Source of the DNA: Ascarosepion bandense
Lineage: Eukaryota; Mollusca; Cephalopoda; Sepiida; Sepiidae
Assembly: GCA_037127315.1 (NCBI GenBank)
Contig: JBBBDQ010000330.1
Coordinates: forward strand, 4,552,501 to 4,616,500
Direction: 5' to 3'
Length of the DNA stretch: 64,000 nt
Positions 21,431 through 32,250 of the stretch are shown here, piece by piece. Positions within the stretch are counted from its first letter, which is position 1. The number at the start of each line of letters is the position of its first letter. The position numbers were made by a program, and so were the translations under genes. The notes beneath the pieces are model-generated. The model saw only the letters and a list, made by a program, of their open reading frames with translations. It searched no databases and was not told the origin of the DNA.

Positions 21431-21715
21431 ACAGGCGTTTTGTAAAATTTTAAAAAATCATTCAGTATTTTTTTTATCTCCAGTTGCTCATCAGTGAATT
21501 TATTTATAAATGAACGTCCCGTATCGAGATATTAAATTTTAACCGGGAAACCAGTTCTCAAAGTCTGAATGCAATGGACCGTTACAGCAACAAATACTTA
21601 AAAAGTAAAATATTAAAACACCAAGACGAAATGGTAGATATGAGCTTTCTCTCGTTTTATAACTTCTGTAAATATTTCGCGCATCTAAATGCGAAATGCA
21701 CATATATTTCAATTT

Positions 21716-21895
21716 TTTTTTATAATCAAATCATCCCAATCAAGGTGCTAGTGCCACTAAGATGCAAGGGGTTGCTGTGGGTGAAAGTAAACGAGAATTC
21801 TTTAGAAGGAACCGGAAACCCAATCATAAACAGGGAACAAGGAAGAAACCGCTACTTTTCAAAAATCCGGAGAAATGTGCGAACGGGACTATAGG
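21716..21895 (-). mobile_element. S5 element, decayed
   Basis: Reverse-complement S5: starts at the tail (ATAATCAAATCATCCCAATC), then GCAAGGGGTTGCTGTGGG, GGAACCGGAAACCCAATC, AACAGGGAACAAGG and CGAACGGGACTATAGG. Diverged from the younger copies. Confidence 0.65.
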
Positions 21896-22076
21896 TAAAC
21901 ATATCTACTCCTCCAGAGAATAACAAATAAATAAATAAAAATTGATTAAATAAATAGTAAATAAAATTTCAAAGTTCAGATGGCAAATAAGTTGACCTAT
22001 GCTGCCTAAAATGATGGTTTTTCACAAACGAGTCATTATTATTTTTTCTTCAAATAATTGTTATTTTAATCTTTAA

Positions 22077-22272
22077 GTGGAGTAGATAGACTAAACTATC
22101 GCCCGGTTCACACTCCACCCATGTCTATTGAACAGGTGAAGAGGCTCATCCCTTGTTTCCTGTTTAGGATGCGGTTTCCGGTTTTCTCTTTTCCAATCTC
22201 TTCAATTTTATGTAGCCCCCTGCACATCAGTGGCGTTACCGCCTTGTTCGAGGTGATATGATTAAAAAAAAA
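22077..22272 (+). mobile_element. S5 short element
   Basis: Nearly full-length S5: GGAGTAGATAGACTAAAC at the 5' end, CCCGGTTCACACTCCACCC, CTTGTTTCCTGTTTAGGATG, then the LINE-B-type tail TGTAGCCCCCTGC...GTGATATGATT and an A run. Confidence 0.85.
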
Positions 22273-22549
22273 TAATCTCCAGGCTTTGTAAACATCCGGG
22301 AATAGTCTGTTGTCACGAAAAAAAAAAAAAAAAACAAAAAAAAACCGCCTAGCGTCACCAGTGTAAGAGAAATAACTCTAGTAAAACAAAAAATTGAAAT
22401 TATAGACAAAGATTTGCAAACACTTGCACATAAAGAGATAACGGTCGATAGATTTTGCGGCCTTCATGCAAAGAACTGGTATTGTTTGAACTATTTGCAG
22501 TTTCATTCGATAGTTCTATGAAATGGTTATATACACTACACTGAAGAGG

Positions 22550-22680
22550 AACTTCGACGTAGTGTAATGGTTTGTAAGCTTGTCTCACGTGATGAGTTAG
22601 GACTGAATAGTGAGTTTGGTCCTCACTGGGTGCTCCATACTTTCGACCTTGTGCCACATCTAAGCTATACTTATAAAAAT
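22550..22680 (+). mobile_element. S3 tRNA-derived SINE
   Basis: CTTCGACGTAGTGTAATGG (A-box side, 22553-22571), GAATAGTGAGTTTGGTCCTC (B-box side), TGGGTGCTCC and CTTGTGCCACATCTAAGC, as in 17436-17700 and 47528-47612. Confidence 0.65.
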
Positions 22681-22787
22681 CACATCGCGGATTTTCTAAA
22701 GCATTTCTTACAATTCGTCGTCGCGTCTGCTGAAAAAAAAAAAAACTATTTTCTTTCCGGCTTGTTTCCGTGCTTAGCTATATGCGT

Positions 22788-22870
22788 TGGCTGACGGCCA
22801 TATCACGTTGAGACAACGGTTATCATACGGTCAAAGAAGCGTCAAGCTTAGTCAGTACCATCTCCCCTAT
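22788..22870 (+). mobile_element. 5S rRNA-like fragment
   Basis: GCTGACGGCCATATCACGTT then TATCATACGGTCAAAGAAGC, AAGCTTAGTCAGTACCATC follow the order of eukaryotic 5S rRNA (5' stem, A-box region, TAGTACC). It is shorter than a 5S gene and not followed by a tRNA unit, so it is a SINE-head fragment and not a functional 5S gene. Confidence 0.55.
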
Positions 22871-23159
22871 CCATGGGTTAATTAGTATGACTTGTATCCG
22901 TAAATCATTATCCCCACGAAATTCTTACGATTTAAAATCATTTCTGACTTTAAATAACCTGAAAAGGGTTGATAAGCCATAATAAATAAATAAATAAATC
23001 ACCATATGCGTTAAGATATGACGAGATATTAGCAAAGTTTGTGAAAGGCGAGTTTGCTGCGTTCATATCAACACCCAATTTGCTGCGTCAAATATCAACA
23101 CCCAATTTTCAACCAATAATGTTTGTGTCAGATGTAAAAGTAAGGAGCCTTGTGGCATT

Positions 23160-23530
23160 ATTATTTAATTTTTTATAATCACTTCACATAAGCTAGGCAG
23201 GAGCACCACAGGTGCACAGGGGGTTACAGTGAGAGAAAAACAGAGTACAGGAGATGCTGAAGAAATGATAAGAGATGGATGAGATTGAGGGAGATAGAAG
23301 ATGACAACCGACGTAGCATTTAAACTTTCGGGAAGTAAGTATACGGAAGATAATTCTACAGACGGGAAGTACAAAAAAAAAACTCAGAGTAGAAGTGGCG
23401 GTTACAATTGACTATTTTGACAGTAAAAGAGTGAAAACTAGATGCCAACCTAGTAGCACGAGCGAATTCATGTGGTCGGGGCACCAGCAAAGAAACTCGT
23501 TAGAGTAGAAGTGAGAAAGTGAATTCCATT
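23160..23530 (-). pseudogene. LINE-B 3' fragment
   Basis: Reverse complement shows the 3' tail (TTATAATCACTTCAC), the 3' UTR, the coding remnant VYLLPESLNATS, and further blocks matching 14557-14720. No poly(A) left except a short T run at 23166. Confidence 0.75.
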
Positions 23531-24269
23531 CAGAATCGATTAAAATTAAAAACAAAGTGGATATTGCAAAAATTTTATATTCTTCAAATCGATAAGATGT
23601 TTTACAGTTTTTTAGTCCAGTTTCTTCTGCAAACAGTTTTCGTACGGAAATAGACTAGACACAGGAAGATTTAACTTCGAATCGAACTGTTGCACCTGGT
23701 TGCTGCTCAGATTATCACACGGCCCTTTACTAACTGATGCACGATACGTTGTTCTTTTATCCATACCTCACGCACGGACGTCATATTAGACACAAAATGC
23801 ACGTGAATATTTAACAGAAAAATGCTCAGCTCATTTATAACGTATGTTACTTGGAATGTTTAAAATTTCGAATAACAATACATGCTTAAAAGCTGAAACT
23901 TAGATTAATAATTCTATATCCGTTTTAAACACTGAGCAATTTTCATCTTTCTTTGTAAATTATACGTGAATTAAATTCTTATTTTAATACGGCATCCCTA
24001 TTGAGGGGATGCGAAATCTTAATTTTCATTTTTTTTTTTTTGTTCGAAACTAACTAATTAGCAGAATCTAATAATGTGTTCACTATAATACAAATCTGTA
24101 TAATTTGTTAATTTCGCCAAATCTCAGGGATACTTTAAGTTTTCCCTCACTTACACTACACGCCGTTCAGCGTTAAGATTACAGAAACATTCGCAAGTGT
24201 TTTATAGTTTGCTTGACACTGGAAAACGAGCCTTAATTGCAAAATCAAAATTATTACCTTCCTAATCAT
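23531..24269. other. No gene recognised
   Basis: AT-rich; no family assignment. Confidence 0.45.
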
Positions 24270-24436
24270 GGAAGTTATAATCTCCAAAAATTTAAATGCA
24301 ATGTCAATTGCTATTTTCTATATTCTTGAATTCCGTTCATCTTTTCTTCAATACTCAGTGTACCCAGTCTTTTTTCTTACTGTAGCCCCCTGCGTACTAG
24401 CGGCGGCACCACCTTGCTAGGGTGAAATGATTAAAA
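24270..24436 (+). pseudogene. LINE-B 3' end fragment
   Basis: Coding remnant before 24300 (…LQKFKCN-like), then 3' UTR and the tail TGTAGCCCCCTGCGTACTAG...TAGGGTGAAATGATT followed by A-rich sequence. Confidence 0.7.
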
Positions 24437-24649
24437 AATAAAAAAAATACTTTATAAATATATCTGCATTTTAATTACTTATTTTGACAAGAAATCAGTC
24501 ATTTTTGGTGTGGTTTTATAATTTCTATATATACAGTATATGAGGCCAGACCAATGATTCTATTAGAGCATATAACAACTAGCAAAACAAAAAAATCTTC
24601 GCTTTCAGAGAGGTTCACTGAGTGATCTTATTCGTGTCAACAGAATGAC

Positions 24650-24725
24650 AACATCATTAAATGCTAAACTCTTGAGCTGGTAGACTGAAGGTAGTGAGCT
24701 CAATCTCTGCGCTGAGAGTACATTT
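24650..24725 (+). mobile_element. tRNA-like SINE head, degenerate
   Basis: GAGCTGGTAGACTGAAGG (A-box side) and GTGAGCTCAATCTCTGC (B-box side) about 30 bases apart, followed by a GAGAGTACATTTT tail and then a TA tract. The spacing is shorter than in a tRNA. Confidence 0.35.
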
Positions 24726-24754
24726 TATTTTATACTTCAACAATGATAGTGTGC

Positions 24755-24758
<4 letters not shown>

Positions 24759-24786
<28 letters not shown>
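24759..24786. repeat. (TA)n microsatellite
   Basis: Pure TA tract after GTGCGTGC. Confidence 0.95.
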
Positions 24787-24789
<3 letters not shown>

Positions 24790-25581
24790 AACTTGTCACT
24801 CAATTAACACTTTATCCTTAGCTTTGATATCGAGCAATTTATGACAAAAAATCTGCTTACCTAAAAATGCCTTTCCACCAGTAAACTACTGGAAGAAGAA
24901 AAAAAAACAACAACAATTTTAGCACTAAACAATATTTAAATTTTTAACACACCCACACACATTATATATCCCATACATACCTTCCATCTCATTCGACACC
25001 AACACAAACGCGACAGCCGGGTTACAAACGCTCAACTTTCTATTCGCTCTCTTTTGAAGCCTTTCCAGTTTTATCTTTCGTTACAAAAAAAAAAAAAAAA
25101 AAAAAGCTCGCAGATATGAGCGTCTGATAATTCTTGAAATATCACAATGCCAGTTCAACTCTACCATGTCTTGTGGCCATCATACCGGATGGGACAATAA
25201 TCGACAACCTAATTTTAAATTCTGGTATCTTGATTTACACGTTAATGTTTGTCATTAATATCAGCATTTTTATTTTGCTGTTGGAAAAAAATCTATTTCA
25301 TTTTTAAAAGCATATCTATCATACATGAAATTTTATTCTGAGTACTTAACAAAAGAAGCATGACTCGTAATTTTCGTTAAGCTGGTTACTATAAGGGTTA
25401 ATTATTATAGTTATTATACTGGTTAATTATTATACTGATATAGTTATGCTGGCTAGTTATTATTGATTTGTAAGAAAATTAAATAAACCTAATAAATAAC
25501 ACAATAATGAATAATAAACATTTTTTCTGTTATGGAAGCAGTAAAGGAGATTTTATTTCCCCACGTGGCTTCGTAAAAAGG
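24787..25581. other. No gene recognised
   Basis: AT-rich; a poly(A) run at 25086-25105; short TTATTATACTGGTTAATTA-type local repeats at 25390-25450. Confidence 0.45.
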
Positions 25582-25977
25582 CTGTTTAAGTCAGTAAAGA
25601 GAAACAGATTCCTTTTGTTTTCTTTCTCCAAGATGTAACAGCACATGAAAAAAGAGTTCGTTTACTCGGTGCACTGATGACTGAACTTTTTTCCCACTAA
25701 CCAATGCATGGCGTTCGCGTTTTCCAAAGCCTGCACCTTTGAACTAAATCAAACTTTCCTTTGGTCATTTCAACTTAACACAAGGCTAACTTAAGCTTAA
25801 CCATTATAACTACGATGAAGTAAGTTTAAACTTTTTATTGGTTGTTCCAACTCTGCACAAGACTGACTTGTGCTTGATTATTAATACGACGCTTATATTT
25901 ACTCTAACTACTGGACCAAAAAGAAAACGGGCATATCTAAGAGGCATTGAGAGCTTTCTTTTCTACAGTTTATATAT
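25582..25977 (+). repeat. Left arm of long inverted repeat
   Basis: Begins CTGTTTAAGTCAGTAAAGAG and ends ACAGTTTATATAT. Nearly identical, in reverse complement, to 28818-29214; I count only a handful of differences in ~397 bases. The arm itself contains two diverged ~60-base sub-repeats (GGTCATTTCAACTTAACACA versus GGTTGTTCCAACTCTGCACA). No coding content and no homology I can name. Confidence 0.95.
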
Positions 25978-26659
25978 AAAAAAAGGAGAATAAACGGTCT
26001 GTGATTGTATACTTCTCATTTAATTGTTTAGATATGAATATGCACAAACACAACCATTAAATTCCATACATTCTTTCAAGTTTTTCTTTTTTGATACAAT
26101 TCTTTTACTCGAGACCTGAGGATCATTTGATGATCAAGTGACATTAAGTTTCTTCAATACCCGTAATTCTCTTCAATGTCCATGCTCATTTGGGTAATGC
26201 CATTGTCTGGATGTTTTTAGTTCTTATATTTTCAAATATATCATTAACCCAATCAGCACAAAAGACAAGAGCTGTGAAAAGGCGGATGAACTCCTCAGCC
26301 ATCCCCCAAAATGTGGGTTAAATATCCTCACCAACTAGAAATTGGCCAAGCGTGGTGAATACAGCTTCTCTATAGTCGTGGTCAAATCAAGGTGGGGTTC
26401 CTTCAACAGAAGTAAGAAGACACTGTATTTGGATATAACCTACCGCATTGTCGGATTTTCAGTGACTAAACCGGGTCGACCACCAGATTTTTTCTAGTGA
26501 GGAAGGAGAGAAGACGCCCAGAAGAACTGAAAACAAAACCTGTCAATTGATTGATTTGTATTTTGCGGCTTAACTATTTGCAGGTTATTTAAAGCCAGAA
26601 AATATTTTTGAGATAATTTACTGATACAAATCCTACTAATTAATACGTGATTAGGGAGA
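25978..26659. other. Core of inverted-repeat locus, left part; no gene
   Basis: Unassigned. About 26290-26385 (GCCATCCCCC...CCAAGCGTGGTGAATAC) resembles the 3' part of the SINE at 27845-28115 (AGCCAAACATGGTGAGTACGG). Confidence 0.4.
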
Positions 26660-26890
26660 GAAGAGGTGGATTCACACCTTTTCCTATGGTATTTGGGCGT
26701 AAAAGAATTTGAGGAACACGACCGGAATTGAAACTCGGCTCTCCAATTTTTAATTCTAAGACGTTATCCATTACACCACTTGCACATCCAAGCTAACACT
26801 ATCTGGTATTCCTAAACGGCCACCCATCTAGGTACTGACTTCGGTGACTGTACGAGAACCGGTGTTTCAACGTGATACAGCCGTAAGCCT
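26660..26890 (-). mobile_element. 5S rRNA-tRNA chimeric SINE
   Basis: Minus strand: 5S-like head (26884-26795) with TATCACGTTGAAAC, GGTTCTCGTACAGTCACCGA, GTCAGTACCTAGATGGG and GGAATACCAGATAGTGTTAG, matching 5S rRNA in order, with ~20 bases deleted in the middle. Then comes a tRNA-like unit: A box AGTGGTGTAATGGATAACG (~26785-26767), B box GAGTTTCAATTCC (~26740-26728). The tail is short (CACCTCTTCTCTCCC) and lacks ACTG repeats. Confidence 0.75.
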
Positions 26891-27844
26891 GTTAAAGAGA
26901 CGGGTGAACCTCTCTGTAGGGGTCAATGGTCATAGAGAATAATAGAGTAGATAGGTATCCATAGCAATGTCTGTAGCCAGTGTAGTGATTATACGGAATC
27001 GTCAGGAGGGTTTCTTAGACGAAAGACAATGTCCAGAACGCAGGGTCTCTCTCAATGAAATCAATGGCCACGTATTTGTGACCAAGGCCAGCCTTCAAGT
27101 TGGAGGACATCGGCCGTGGTTTTAGGTAGAGAGGGATGGGCTCCGCCAGGTCTACTTTGTAAGGATACACTAAAGATGCAAGATTACCTATCCGGATTTC
27201 AACCTAGTTATGAGAAGGGAACTGGTCAGGTGATCAGCTGCAAAGCCATCCAACGACCACAACCAGTCATGGGACCAACGCTAATATTTAAGTTTTAATA
27301 CAAGTAGTTTATATCTGGTGGTTCTCAAAAGTCTTTCTCTTTCACTGCCATGAAACCCTCCCCAACGTGTAGTCTTTGTGATGTTATCAACTTGTTTGGG
27401 GTGAAATGATAAAAGAAGTGTATGTATTATCCGGTAATTTTCAAAGTGTTTGAAACAGAATTTTATCTTGTTCTCGACTCTAATCCAAAAGGAAAGTGTT
27501 ATGATTTGGCATTGACTGAGAGCCAATAATGTTTTCGGTTGGAATTTATAAATTATCTCTAAAAAAAAAATTAAAAAAAAAAAAAATGAAAAAGAAAAGA
27601 ATTAAGAAAACCGGAACCGTTTTTTTCAAATCCAGAACTTGTTATCAATCTTTCCAGTATTGACGGAGGAAGGTCCTTTCGAACCTTTTGTTTGAATGCT
27701 GTTGAATGTTAGCATCTTGATTATGTCATGGTTTTCTCTTCGAGGTACATGTGTTATCTATTTTAGGTGTTGCTGTTGTTGGTAGTTCTTAAGTGACGTA
27801 TTTTCTGTTAGGGTGCGAAAAATATAAGTTGCCATGTACAGCAG
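26891..27844. other. Core of inverted-repeat locus, middle; no gene
   Basis: Higher-GC stretch at 26930-27290 with a 60-codon frame (27116-27298) lacking recognisable motifs. 27370-27420 has a LINE-B-tail-like GGGGTGAAATGATAAAA. Otherwise unassigned. Confidence 0.4.
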
Positions 27845-28115
27845 ACACGGTGAAATAATGGATAGTAATTCGGATTAAGGAATCGGGGTTCGAATTACAG
27901 CCGAATTCGTTGCGTTCACTTATGTGCAAATACTCTTAGAAAAGGTATGAATCCATCTCCTCTTAGTCCAGTTATGTCTAAATAGTAGGATAGACGGTCC
28001 CCTTTAGTCTAAAAGGACACCCATGAATTCAGAACCGCCAGCTATGGGCTAAAATAATCTAATCAACCCGCAATTAGCCAAACATGGTGAGTACGGTGGC
28101 ACCTTTATAAACATG
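27845..28115 (+). mobile_element. S1-type SINE variant with different 3' part
   Basis: A-box-like GGTGAAATAATGGATAG, B box GGGGTTCGAATTAC (~27887), then ATTCGTTGCGTTCACTTATG and GAAAAGGTATGAATCC as in S1. From ~27990 it diverges into CCAGCTATGGGC and AGCCAAACATGGTGAGTACGG, so it is another subfamily. Confidence 0.55.
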
Positions 28116-28317
28116 AGCAGTCAGAAAGAGGTTTCTCTTAGGAAAGAGAAGGCCCTGGATATGGAGATGTTCTAGTGAGCTTTCATTCTTGGTACCTCTA
28201 AAGGAATCGAAACCGTATGTCTGGCTTCTAAAGAAAACGTTACTTATTGATACCTGTCAATACCTGTCAGTAAAAGCTATGTAGCATTTTGTTCCATTTC
28301 GAGTTGTTTTTTTAATA

Positions 28318-28405
28318 CGATGTTCCTTCAAAACAACATAGACGATTATGGCTCTCCACAGATCCCCTTTCTTTAGAATCTGAATTATCTGCCTTCTTTG
28401 CAAAG
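28318..28405 (-). pseudogene. LINE-A 3' end fragment
   Basis: Minus strand GATCTGTGGAGAGCCATAAT then CGTCTATGTTGTTTTGAAGG corresponds to the LINE-A end WRTMIAYV-L-K block. Short and diverged. Confidence 0.5.
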
Positions 28406-28479
28406 ATTGTGGTTTCCCATTGATCTCTCTATAATTATTTAGTTCTTCCGAGTACTTTCCTGCTACGCTAGGCTAGAGA

Positions 28480-28760
28480 GCCCAGTGTTCCTGCTGTCTA
28501 ACCCGTGGGGAATGGTGTGAAACTAAAACAAAGCCTAAACTCTGCACGCTAATAACCGTTTCGCTGTCCGTTCACCATCCGTTTCTAGCTTTTTTATGTG
28601 CCGTGTCCTCCTCATTGTTTTGCTGAAACAAGGTCTGATATCGATTGACCAAAGCGAGATATTCCCCGTTCAGTTTTTCGTAAACGAGGTCTAGTTGCTG
28701 GCAGTAGAGTTTAGCGTTGACGGTGCGACATATAAAACAAGCTCAGGCTAACGTCCTCAG
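28480..28760 (-). pseudogene. mariner transposase fragment
   Basis: Minus strand frame reads TVNAKLYCQQLDLVYEKLNG, then ALVNRYQTLFQQNNEEDTAH, closely following the mariner block with the second catalytic Asp (QDNARPHT type). That Asp is replaced by Asn here (QQNNEEDTAH). Stops follow. It lies just inside the right arm of the long inverted repeat. Confidence 0.7.
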
Positions 28761-28817
28761 TTGACATGAGGTGGTAAGACATTATTGAATCCATTGCTAG
28801 GTTAAATGCTATATAAA

Positions 28818-29214
28818 ATATATAAACTGTAGAAAAGAAAGCTCTCAATGCCTCTTAGATATGCCCGTTTTCTTTTTGGTCCAGTAGTTAGAGTAAATAT
28901 AAGCGTCGTATTAATAATCAAGCACAAGTCAGTCTTGTGCAGAGTTGGAACAACCAATAAAAAGTTTAAACTTACTTCATCGTAGTTATAATGGTTAAGC
29001 TTAAGTTAGCCTTGTGTTAAGTTGAAATGACTAAAGGAAAGTTTGATTTAATTCAAAGGTGCAGGCTTTGGAAAACGCGAACGCCATGCATGGGTTAGTG
29101 GGAAAAACAGTTCAGTCATCAGTGCACCGAGTAAACGAACTCTTTTTTCATGTGCTGTTACATCTTGGAGAAAGAAAACAAAAGGAATCTGTTTCTCTTT
29201 ACTGACTTAAACAG
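28818..29214 (-). repeat. Right arm of long inverted repeat
   Basis: Reverse complement of 25582-25977 with very few mismatches (for example one base in the GTCATTTCAACTTAACAC region and one in the ACTAACCAATGCATGG region). Flanks of the two arms outside the repeat do not match, and I see no target duplication. Confidence 0.95.
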
Positions 29215-29529
29215 TATCGTGCAAGACAATTTTCATTCTCCAGAATATATCTAAGATATATGTAAGTCTACCATTCATCCATGCTTAAAATATTCCTGCC
29301 ACATATTGTCCGGTGCCCTGTGATTTACATTGATAAAAGACCCAAAGAAAAATCATCAATGAAAGTTATGAGCTAGTGTCTTATCTTCACTCGCTTTCCC
29401 ACCGCCGCAAGGCTTTCCCACTCCCCCTGTGTCTTTTCTATAAATACTTTCATGGTAATTGTTCGGATGAGCTCTTCGCTGTGGCACCTAAACGTTTTTT
29501 TTTAATTTACGCGCAGTCCTAGACTGGCG

Positions 29530-29840
29530 TGGGATGTGCGTGGTGGTCCAGTGGATATCGGCTCGGAACGAGAAATCGGATGAGCCGAGTTCGAATTCCA
29601 GTTGAATTCCTTGCATTCACTTACGCGCAAATACCCTTGGGAAAGGTATTAATCCGTCTCTTCCTTCCAGTTATGGGTTAAATAATAGGACAGATTGGGT
29701 TCTATAGCCTTGGCTGGCAACCAGTCTACCGTAGAAAGCAATGGCAACCTACTGCGGGATAATCTTCTGCCCAGTCAGTCATGTCTCTTTCGAGACATGA
29801 TCGCCCAAGCGTGTTTCACGTATGGCCCTTAACTGACTGA
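29530..29840 (+). mobile_element. S1 SINE with clear target duplication
   Basis: A box GTGGTCCAGTGGATATCGG, B box GAGTTCGAATTCC, hairpin CATGTCTCTTTCGAGACATG (29780-29799) and the ACTGACTGA end. Flanked by an exact 11-bp repeat CTAGACTGGCG (29519-29529 and 29841-29851). Confidence 0.95.
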
Positions 29841-30040
29841 CTAGACTGGCGACGAGATCTCATCAATTTACAGTGAAACTGGCAATCTGTAACCGTAAGT
29901 TCTATGCTAATTTTTTTCTCGCACTTCTTACTTGTCATGCTTTCCAGACAACTTCAATCTGTAAAAATTTAAATACAATGGCAATCTACTGTCCTCTTCA
30001 TTAATCGTTTCTCTTCCCCCTCATTATTAATGATTATTAT

Positions 30041-30349
30041 AGGATGTACGTTGTGGAGCATTGGATATCGGCTCGGAACGTGAAAGCGGGGAGCCGAATT
30101 CGAATTCCAGCCGAATTCATTGCATTCACTTACGTGCAAATACCCTTGGGAAAGGTATTAATCCGTCTATTCATTCCAGTTATGGGTTAAATAACAGGAC
30201 AGATTGGGTTCTATAGCCTTGGCTGGCAACCAATCTACCGCAGAAAGCAATGTCAACCTACTGCGGGATAATCTTCTGCCCAGTCAGTCATGTCTCTTTC
30301 GAGACATGATCGCCCAAGCGTGTATCACGTATTGCACATAACTGACTGA
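30041..30349 (+). mobile_element. S1 SINE in LINE-B remnant
   Basis: Full-length S1 starting GGATGTACGTTGTGG, B box GAATTCGAATTCC, same hairpin and ACTGACTGA end. Flanks AATGATTATTATAG and AATCATCATTATAC are an imperfect ~14-bp target duplication. Confidence 0.9.
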
Positions 30350-30499
30350 ATCATCATTATACCTAACTTTCTCAAACACTGTAGCCCTTTGTGTCTTAGT
30401 GGCTTTACTGCCTTGTTGGAGGTAATAACGATTTTAAAAAATCGGTATCAAATGCTGTACCCTCACTCCTAAAATATGGGTAAGCCAAACTACATCCGG

Positions 30500-30625
30500 C
30501 AATAAGGTTTTGATTGGGAGGTTCTGATGAGCTTAGAAGCACCACTTAATTGCTGTTGTTCCAAAGTCCATCCTGACCCGGAGTGGTAGCAACTGTTAGA
30601 ATCCCAGCTATGGGAAAATAGTTAA
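30500..30625. mobile_element. S6 short repeat
   Basis: TTAATTGCTGTTGTTCC, ACCCGGAGTGGTAGCAACTG and AGAATCCCAGCTATGGG match the same blocks at 47868-48005. Class unknown. Confidence 0.5.
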
Positions 30626-30806
30626 CCCTCAAACTGGAAGCAAAACTCCAGCAAAGTATAAAAACAGATTTTGTATACTAAAAATACCAGCAATAGATTT
30701 TTTTAAGAAATAAAAATGACTACCAGCAATGCATTTGACTCGACTAAATTCCTTTACAAAAATACGTCAACGAAACTATCTACAAATACATATTCAATCA
30801 TACGGA

Positions 30807-31296
30807 TCTAAACTTATTTATAAATGGAACTTTGTGTGTGTGCGTGTGTCCGTTACCTATAGACTCCGAAACGGCAGAACCAATTTTCTTGAAAATTTAC
30901 ACAGTTGTACTATAAGCGTCTGTGAGTGTTCTTAGCTAGGTTTTGTGTCGAGGTACCCCTGATAAATATCGAAAATCGATAAAATCAGGTTATAGAAGGA
31001 GTGGTCCGATTTTAATCAAATTTGATTAACTCATAGACAAAGACATAAGAAACGATATTCAGAAGTTTCAAGGTTGCAGTTCTTACAATAGTGCAGAAAA
31101 TCTGATATCGATACCAGGAAACCAAAATTTGATTTACATCCATTCATTTTTCTTTCAGTCTATGGTTTCGCTTTAACTGGAAATAACTATTGCTTTTTAG
31201 TCTTTCGTGCCAACGTCCAAAGAGTCTGAGCTTCAGGACCATGGATTAGTTTTAAAGCTTTCGTTACACCCGAGCAACGTCGGGCTATACTGCTAG
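30807..31296 (+). mobile_element. Non-autonomous Helitron, copy 2
   Basis: Starts TCTAAACTTATTTATAAATG after an A, ends TGCTAG before a T. The hairpin CCCGA-GCAACG-TCGGG at 31269-31284 lies 8 bases before the terminal CTAG (31293-31296). Same ends as the minus-strand copy at 1333-2018 and alignable along most of its 490 bp. The 68-codon frame starting at 30729 runs into it by chance. Confidence 0.8.
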
Positions 31297-32004
31297 TCTA
31301 TTCTAAAAAATCTTCTTGACATTAAATAACCTATTGAGGATGATATGCCGTAAAACAAAATAAATCAAACCAAAATTGGTATTTAACAATTTTTCCTCCG
31401 CCTTCTATTTTTTCTCGCATTCTTAGTCAATTCCCATTTACTCCAGTTAGCAATGAGTTTTAACATCGCTTTCACAAATTACTATGGATACATACATTTT
31501 TTATTAGATGCTTAAAAAGAAAAAGACCTTGGTTCAGACATTGTTTCTCCTGTCATTAACCATCACTCTCTTATCAGATTATTACTGCACGCCTCTGGCA
31601 CAAAATAAGCCCTTTGAAGTATGCTACTGATTTTGAGAGGTTCATTTTCGTTTTATCACGAATTTCATTACTTCTAAAGATATACGTCATGTTATTTGTG
31701 ATGTATCTTCTCTGCAATGGGCTAACCGTTTAAACAAAATCCTCCCTTGACTATTTACTAAGTTTAACTGACTGACTACTTTAGAACACCAGGTGCTGCA
31801 AGCAACTTGTGATCTTGTGCCACACTAGCCAAGGCTTAATATTTTCTAAACTGTTTAACTATGTGTGTACAGGTTTCTGCATATTTATCTTTCATGACAG
31901 TTTTTTGTGTTGGGGGGGGGGGTGCATTAATGAGTTAGAAGTAGAACTTTATAAATACGGGAATTTTCTTTTTTAAACCCGTAATTAGAGAAATATTTTA
32001 AAGA
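31297..32004. other. No gene recognised
   Basis: Unassigned. 31310-31370 and 22940-23005 share a ...TTAAATAACCT...GATATGCC..AAAATAAATAAA-like tail. G11 run at 31912-31922. Confidence 0.4.
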
Positions 32005-32250
32005 AGCTTATAATTAAAAACAGGTTCGCTAGATCAATTACAATTAAGTAAGGAGTTCGATTCTTATTGGTTGCTCTACACTTTCGGCTTTGTGCCTTGT
32101 AACCACTTGTGTCTTAGTGGCTTTACTGCTTTGCATTGAGATAAATGATTAAAATAAATTATGACTGAATAGTCAATTCGATCATAACAGGGTGTTCCGT
32201 ACTTTCGGCCTTGTACAACATCTAAGCAACCCTTAGTAAATCGCGATAAT
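32005..32250 (+). mobile_element. S3 copies with a LINE-B tail between them
   Basis: GGAGTTCGATTCTTATTGG and CTTTCGGCTTTGTGCC (32054-32098) are S3-like, then TGTAACCACTTGTGTCTTAG...GATAAATGATTAAA (32097-32156) is a LINE-B tail, then GTCAATTCGATCATAACAGG and CTTTCGGCCTTGTACAACAT (32174-32222) is S3 again. Confidence 0.5.

Larger units (their letters stand above)
29420..30440 (+). pseudogene. LINE-B remnant split by two S1 SINEs
   Basis: Three LINE-B pieces in order. 29440-29500 encodes FYKYFHG-CSDEL-like residues, 29852-30040 continues the C-terminus and 3' UTR, and 30355-30436 is the tail (TGTAGCCCTTTGTGTCTTAG...TTGGAGGTAATAACG). The order is preserved across both insertions. Confidence 0.75.

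Noticed and set aside
22788..22870. Functional 5S rRNA gene
   Set aside because: Too short, diverged and without a T-run terminator; better explained as a SINE head.
25582..29214. Autonomous transposon with the mariner fragment as its transposase
   Set aside because: The mariner piece is a short, stop-containing remnant, the arms show no mariner-type ends, and no TA duplication is seen.
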